Of a stretch of 64,000 nt of DNA, positions 61,401 to 64,000 are shown one piece after another. Origin of the DNA: Bactericera cockerelli. Taxonomy: Eukaryota > Arthropoda > Insecta > Hemiptera > Triozidae. Position 1 is the stretch's first letter. Each line of letters opens with the position of its first letter. The stretch lies in contig CM044962.1 in NCBI GenBank assembly GCA_024516035.1, forward strand, positions 9,505,595-9,569,594, in the 5' to 3' direction. A program made the position numbers and the translations under genes. Under the pieces are notes generated by a model. That model made no database searches, was not told the origin of the DNA, and was given only the letters and a program-made list of their open reading frames with translations.

Positions 61401-63736
61401 CAAAGGTCTCGGCTACAGTGAACTCCTCGAACAAAGCAATCTCCTGAGGCATGAAACCTAACTGTAAAAAATAGTAATATATTTTCGCATTTTTTCAGTA
61501 AGGGGATATTATTATTATTAAATTCTTTAATAGATATAAAGACATATAGACATAGTTTTTTATATGTACGTATATAATGCAAATAATTATTATAAATAAA
61601 AAAATAATGGTAACAATATCTCTATATATAAAACAGAAAAAAGGACTACCTACCTACCTACCTACCTACCTAGGTACCTATGTTTGTTTGTCCGGAGTTG
61701 TTTAGCCAAAACGGTAAGAGATAGCGAAAAATTTCTCAGAATTGACCCCCCCAAAACCACTATCGCTTTGTCCAGAAAAATTATAAAAAGTTCAAAAAGG
61801 CATTGCTGTCCAGCAGTACGGCCATGCCTTAGTAAATTTGAAATTTAGTCCCGTTGCAAAGCACGGGCAAACGGCTAGTAAACAATAAAAAGCGAAAAAA
61901 TATATTTCATTCTCATTTCCTTATACTTTGACCTATATTGGATTTAAACACAGCCTCAGAATCCTCAAGACACGGATAATCTTGCTAGCATAAAAACTGT
62001 ACTACTGAGTTCTGCCATGGCAGGCAAAGAGTTAAGTAGGGGAAGGTTTGCTAAAACCGGGTAGTCTGCTAATACCGGGTACCACTGTTTCCGACGATAC
62101 TGCTAATGCCATCTATGAACTGATTACAAATACTAAAATTTCTTCCTAGCAGAGCGTAACTTTTGTAAAAAAAACCAATTTCATTTCGAGTCATTTCGCT
62201 CTGATTTGAGGTTCTAGTTTTGCTCGTGTTATTTCCTTATTTTCGAGCCCACAGTTATCGAGTGACTTTTAACGGCTATTTGTGCTGAAAATTCATGGTA
62301 AGTCTGTAAAGCTGTTACTTAAAAAGTGATATTTCATATCATAATTAAATCTTTTTAATATCGTTTTGCATGTCTTGGTTATTCAATATTTTTTAAAGAA
62401 AGTCATGAGTCTGTTCATACCGGGTACTTTTGGGTTGATAAAACTGGGTACAGATTTTCAGGTACCCGATTTGAGCAGCCTATTTTTTCCTTATAGTGTT
62501 GGGTGTATTTTTATGTGCTTACATTTTTTCAAGTTGTCTTTGATATGTCTCTGGATATTTTTTCAGGGAAGGTATTGAAGGTAAGTAGGTAGGTGAGCAA
62601 GTAGGGACCTGCTACATATTATTTTTTAATGACATTCAATTATTTTTCTCAATTTTTATATATTTTTAGGTGTCACAATGTCAAACCCTCCAAGGTATGC
62701 TTTTTATTACCCACCTATTGTTTTTTTAAAAAAGCAATTTTCTTAATATTTTGGTACAATTCCTATTCTAGTTATTTTTTACAATGTCAAGAAAGATAGT
62801 TGTAAGTTTTACCTTTATGAATACCTACAAGTGTGTTTCCTATTTTATTTTTCTAAAATTTAGGTTCAAAATTTGTTCCTTCTTGTTTGCCATTCGAAAA
62901 ATAATTATTTTTTACTTTGAAATTACTTATGCTCATAAATAAAAATAAAAAAAATGTTAAAGTTCGTTACAATAAACATCATTGAACTTTATATCAATGT
63001 CTTCCATAGGAAATATAGGGGTACCTGGTTCTGTCATACCCAGTACCCGGTTCTGAAAGACCGGGTTGACAGAACCGGGTACTTTGACTTTTTTTGAAAA
63101 AAATAAATTTAACAAAAAATGGCAATACATAGTGAGGTATCGTTTTCAAATTTAGACAGCCAACAAAGTTGTGAATGTTTTTCAGTTTAATTTGCTGAGA
63201 TGATGATAATGGCTTTTCCGCTAGATGGCCTAGAAAACTATGTACCCGGTTTTGGGAGACCTTCCCCTAAATTTGATCAACATTTCAATTTGGTGTACCT
63301 AAATAGTACTCAATAGGTATACAATCGGCAATGCCAATTTGAAAGGCTCAATTATCATGGTTAGTCCTCTCAAACATTTTGGAATCACTATTTCTGTCTG
63401 TCCCGGTAGTTCAGTGGTAAAGGCGGCACTCTGTGAATCCAAAGGTTCCAAAGGTCGTGGGTTCGAAACCCAGCCGGGACATGACAAGTTATCCTCCCAT
63501 TTGGGATTTTTACCACATAATAATATGTCTTGGGCTTACTGCTGGAATAATGGGACTTAATATTCCTAATCGGGCAGTATAAATAAGGCGGTATTATTAT
63601 TATTATTTTGAATTTTCTTACCCGTGAGGGGGAGGAGATGGAGGTGCGGATGGAGCCGAAGTCCAGGGAGGAGAACCCTGTGATGGCTGTGAGGAGGGTG
63701 GTCTTTCCGCAGCCACTGGAGCCCAGCAGCCCGTAG
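46197..63736 (-). CDS. ABC half transporter, ABCH/ABCG20-like (5' end outside window)
   Basis: Eleven exons in transcript order: 63736-63622, 61461-61289, 60072-59871, 58326-58174, 56840-56728, 56249-56087, 55029-54855, 54399-54106, 47870-47697, 47063-46977, 46426-46197. All splice phases agree. NBD: Walker A GSSGCGKTT, Q-loop FMPQE, signature LSGGQ formed across an exon junction, Walker B PDIIILDEPTSGVDP, switch His ITTHY. A linker and a TMD with a large extracellular loop follow, with at least five predicted helices. NBD-before-TMD order and TMD motifs (SGVYARCHLAG; GYIWPIEAVWPPMQPFSYIC) fit arthropod ABCH or the ABCG20/23 group. Such proteins dimerise in the plasma membrane and are linked to lipid export to the cuticle in insects; substrate here is inference. 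The coding start and a TM1 exon were not found. Confidence 0.9.
46977..47063 (-). CDS. ABC transporter exon, TM5
   Basis: ATTTCAG|GTTTAC to TTCACAG|GTAAAT, 87 nt. Encodes TKGVTECSSFLIVYIIAMFS. Confidence 0.87.
47697..47870 (-). CDS. ABC transporter exon, TM3-TM4
   Basis: CCCTCAG|GTGTTC to ATGCTTG|GTAATG. Encodes TAEIFLAHALFLVCYNFANN and LTYLILNMGGLSGIMLG. It is about 6.2 kb from the previous exon. Confidence 0.88.
47909..48450. mobile_element. Foldback element with 246-bp arms
   Basis: Arms 47909-48154 and 48205-48450, 50-bp spacer. Ends ATCCCCCC...GGGGGGAT, then CACCACTTCGTGG. Arms are near-identical (for example CACGGCAATAAAAAATGGCG on both sides). It lies 38 bp from an ABC exon. Confidence 0.9.
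48928..51290. mobile_element. Large hAT-type foldback element (2.36 kb)
   Basis: Ends TAGGGTGGGCCG...CGGCCCACCCTA with a perfect 8-bp duplication TTAGGTAT (48920-48927, 51291-51298). Inverted arms extend about 745 bp each side (to about 49672 and from about 50550) around a spacer of about 880 bp, which contains a family C SINE. The arms are highly similar. No transposase frame found. Confidence 0.9.
49742..49890 (+). repeat. SINE family C inside the hAT foldback
   Basis: GTTGATCGATAAGGCGGTGC and GGTGGTTCAAGTCCTGG. Confidence 0.75.
51391..51585. repeat. Tandem repeat of about 52 bp, four copies
   Basis: AAGGCNATGCCTCGGGTTTA plus TAGTAGGGTTAGG, diverged. Confidence 0.8.
51735..52170 (-). repeat. 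Diverged tRNA-headed SINE fragments
   Basis: Family B-like pieces (CCTCACGAGGTATGAGTGTA; GGGGATCAAACCCAAGCCTA) and a second tRNA-like end (GCCAGGATTTGAACCCATGC). 52180-52980 contains nothing recognisable except the palindrome CACCTCGGCCGAGGTG. Confidence 0.6.
52986..53199. mobile_element. Mariner-like MITE (214 bp)
   Basis: Inverted ends CAGGGTGATCACAAAGTCTG and its near-complement, flanked by TA (52984-52985, 53200-53201). Confidence 0.85.
53693..54098 (+). repeat. SINE family A split by another repeat
   Basis: Head GGTAGCTCAGTGGTAAAGGC, box B GGGTTCGAAACCC; interrupted at about 53814-54006 by a sequence with GCGAATGGAGGGTAAAATCC that ends in (GAA)n; then the body and ATT tail resume, ending near the ABC exon donor. 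Confidence 0.85.
54106..54399 (-). CDS. ABC transporter exon, loop end and TM2
   Basis: TTCTTAG|AGTATA to CTTGCAG|GTAAAA. Encodes ELQFSFVDMYRDLITSCG, a membrane helix (MYVCMNIIAGLACLCSMLLM) and DKMSGVYARCHLAG. A SINE tail lies 7 bp from the donor. Confidence 0.87.
54855..55029 (-). CDS. ABC transporter exon, extracellular loop 2
   Basis: TTTCAG|AACTAT to CCTCAG|GTAAAA. Encodes SDAMHDGQRGKIVAILLITS and NIDVWGDTS, the family's 'GxxWGxLxF...NF' region in degenerate form. Confidence 0.82.
55165..55400 (-). repeat. Dispersed repeat family E
   Basis: Same sequence as 6075-6300, ending (CAA)n, next to family H DNA (55045-55115 and 55400-55500). Confidence 0.7.
56087..56249 (-). CDS. ABC transporter exon, extracellular loop
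   Basis: CCCATG|GTAAAT donor. The acceptor is weak (GACGAG|TTTTCC) but is the only one that avoids a stop and fits the phase. Encodes VGFVNQESGGDCANHT and Cys-rich loop sequence typical after TM1. The acceptor choice is uncertain. Confidence 0.7.
56728..56840 (-). CDS. ABC transporter exon, linker before the membrane domain
   Basis: AAACAG|AAAATC to CTACT|GTGAGT. Encodes KIKFRRPYKNKG and HVSAIFYKIITWIRSNLL, matching the amphipathic elbow ahead of TM1. Phase 0 in, phase 2 out. Confidence 0.75.
56897..57456 (+). mobile_element. Deleted mariner-like transposon
   Basis: 560 bp between inverted ends CAGGGTGGTCAAAAAGTA and TACTTTTTGACCATCCTG, flanked by TA. Inside, 57131-57283 still encodes the C-terminal transposase block APDFFLWGYLKKKVYTNKPQ of Tc1/mariner proteins. 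The rest of the gene is deleted. Confidence 0.88.
58174..58326 (-). CDS. ABC transporter exon, NBD end
   Basis: CCGCAG|GTGGCT to AACGGG|GTAAGT, 51 codons. Encodes VALMRNGVLLAESPPEDLIR and LEDVFLQLC, the usual end of the domain. Confidence 0.9.
58357..58540 (+). repeat. tRNA-headed SINE family K
   Basis: CGTGGCTCAGTGGTTAAGAG and GCGGGTTCGAATCCCGG, then TTTCCGGAATGGCATGGATG and an A-tail. The inverted counterpart at 63783-63983 shows it is a SINE and not a tRNA gene. It begins 31 bp from an ABC exon. Confidence 0.85.
58690..59040. repeat. Degenerate tandem repeat of about 110-120 bp
   Basis: Three weak copies around GTGTCAACAGNTGT and ACCAATTTTTCCGTCAATT. Confidence 0.5.
59253..59435. mobile_element. 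hAT-type MITE (183 bp)
   Basis: Ends CAGTGGCGTAGCCAGG and CTAGCTACTCCACTG, long C-runs inside, flanked by AATAAAAT and AATAAAAC (8 bp, one mismatch). Same family as 46085-46194. Confidence 0.88.
59871..60072 (-). CDS. ABC transporter exon with signature, Walker B and H-loop
   Basis: TATAG|CGGTGG to GATATG|GTGAGT. Encodes (S)GGQARRVSIAV, PDIIILDEPTSGVDP and GRTIIITTHYIEEARQAD. Confidence 0.92.
60131..60262. mobile_element. PIF/Harbinger-like MITE, copy 2
   Basis: 132 bp, ends GGGCGAAATTAATAGAC and GTCTATTAATTCCGCCC, flanked by TAA at 60128-60130 and 60263-60265. Confidence 0.8.
60302..60450 (+). repeat. SINE family C
   Basis: GGTAGCTTGATCGATAAGGA, GGTTCAAGTCCCGGTTTCAG and AGTAGTTGTGATATC. 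Confidence 0.8.
60605..60815 (-). repeat. SINE family A, full length
   Basis: Minus-strand GGTAAAGGCGGCACTCTGTG, GGGTTCGAAACCCAGCCGGG and ATT tail. Confidence 0.88.
60938..61206 (-). mobile_element. 5S rRNA-derived SINE with target-site duplication
   Basis: Minus-strand head GCCAGCGTCGATGGCATGTT, ACACCGAAGTTAAGCGACAT and GACTTGGATGGGTGACC (5S rRNA-like through internal promoter regions). Core CCCACTCAGGCTGGGTGAGG; A-tail. It interrupts a family I repeat with an 11-bp duplication TCCTCCACTGT (60927-60937, 61207-61217). Confidence 0.92.
61289..61461 (-). CDS. ABC transporter exon with Q-loop
   Basis: TTACAG|TTAGGT to ACTCAG|GTGCGC. Encodes LGFMPQEIALFEEFTVAETF and the start of the signature (ATLS). 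Confidence 0.9.
61619..61878 (+). mobile_element. Short non-autonomous Helitron
   Basis: Begins TCTCTATATATAAAA after A and ends with the hairpin CCCGT...ACGGG, then AAACGGCTAG before T. It contains a (CCTA)n microsatellite at about 61648-61672. Confidence 0.85.
62037..63270. mobile_element. Unclassified TIR element with internal ACCCGGT motifs
   Basis: About 1.23 kb. Ends TAGGGGAAGGTTTGC...AAAACCGGGTA and TACCCGGTTTTGGGAGACC...TTCCCCTA; the outer TA could be the target duplication. Many internal copies of ACCCGGTTCTG or ACCGGGTA in both orientations. No transposase frame. Confidence 0.7.
63394..63607 (+). repeat. SINE family A, full length
   Basis: GGTAGTTCAGTGGTAAAGGC, GGGTTCGAAACCCAGCCGGG, body and ATT tail ending about 15 bp from an ABC exon donor. 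Confidence 0.88.
63622..63736 (-). CDS. ABC transporter exon with Walker A
   Basis: CCACAG|CTACGGG to CACGG|GTAAGA, 38 codons plus one base. Encodes YGLLGSSGCGKTTLLTAITG and DFGSI. The stretch between this and the Q-loop is shorter than usual for the family. At least one 5' exon lies outside the window. Confidence 0.9.
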
Positions 63737-63782
63737 CTGTGGAGGAGGAGGAGATAATTGAGCGCATGATTAGCGCAGTGGT

Positions 63783-63983
63783 TTTTTTTATATATTTATA
63801 TAAAGGTAGTTATGCCCCGGAACCGCTTACGCATTACTTCAGGGAACTTTACCTATACATCCATGTCATTCCGGTAACGGAAAAACTCGGTTAGAATATT
63901 CCGCTCCGACCGGGATTCGAACCCGCCAACTCCGGGTCAGCAACCAATGCTCTTAATAACCACTGAGCCACGGAGGTCGGCTC
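63783..63983 (-). repeat. tRNA-headed SINE family K
   Basis: Inverted counterpart of 58357-58540: CCGGGATTCGAACCCGCC, ACCACTGAGCCACGGAGGTC, CATCCATGTCATTCCGG. Confidence 0.85.
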
Positions 63984-64000
63984 GAGGAGAATATAATTGA

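Overview
The window is AT-rich, intron-rich, repeat-dense nuclear DNA from an animal, almost certainly an arthropod. The evidence is spliced genes with GT-AG introns, an ABCH/ABCG20-like half transporter (a class largely typical of arthropods), a BEL/Pao LTR retrotransposon, Helitrons, hAT, mariner and Harbinger-like DNA elements, and many tRNA- and 5S-rRNA-headed SINEs. I cannot name the genus. No bacterial-type genes, operons or CRISPR arrays are present.

Three host genes were rebuilt exon by exon with splice phases checked. (1) 2455-16033, minus strand: 3-ketodihydrosphingosine reductase (KDSR), six exons, about 347 aa, complete. Its first intron holds a 5.9-kb BEL/Pao element with identical LTRs. 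(2) 26001-41445, plus strand: a 13-exon nuclear protein of about 749 aa with an N-terminal winged helix, a double PHD finger and a C-terminal SAM domain, probably a chromatin reader. (3) 46197-63736, minus strand: the 3' eleven exons of an ABC half transporter (NBD then TMD); its 5' end lies beyond the right edge. Genes 1 and 2 are divergent, with about 10 kb of repeat-filled DNA between their starts. Genes 2 and 3 converge on 41.4-46.2 kb.

The most unusual observation is a recurring relation between exons and minisatellites. In genes 1 and 2, eight tandem arrays are built from exon edges. Five repeat the last coding bases of an exon plus its 5' splice donor (KDSR exons 3 and 4; gene 2 exons 2, 6 and 8). 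Two repeat the last codons and stop codon into the 3' UTR (both genes). One repeats the sequence up to the last intron's 3' splice site. Unit lengths (25, about 104, 62, 99, about 120, 93-113, about 48 and 65 bp) and sequences are unrelated, so this looks like a repeated process, not one mobile family. Two of the arrays carry, just after the donor, a palindromic motif (CACCCAGGCTGGGTG or close variants) that is also the core of the local SINEs. The ABC gene shows no such arrays.

Two single-base phase conflicts at G-runs (KDSR exon 2/3 junction, gene 2 exon 7) look like assembly indels. A transmembrane-helix-1 exon of the ABC gene could not be found. The remaining DNA is almost all interspersed repeats, several with clear target-site duplications.
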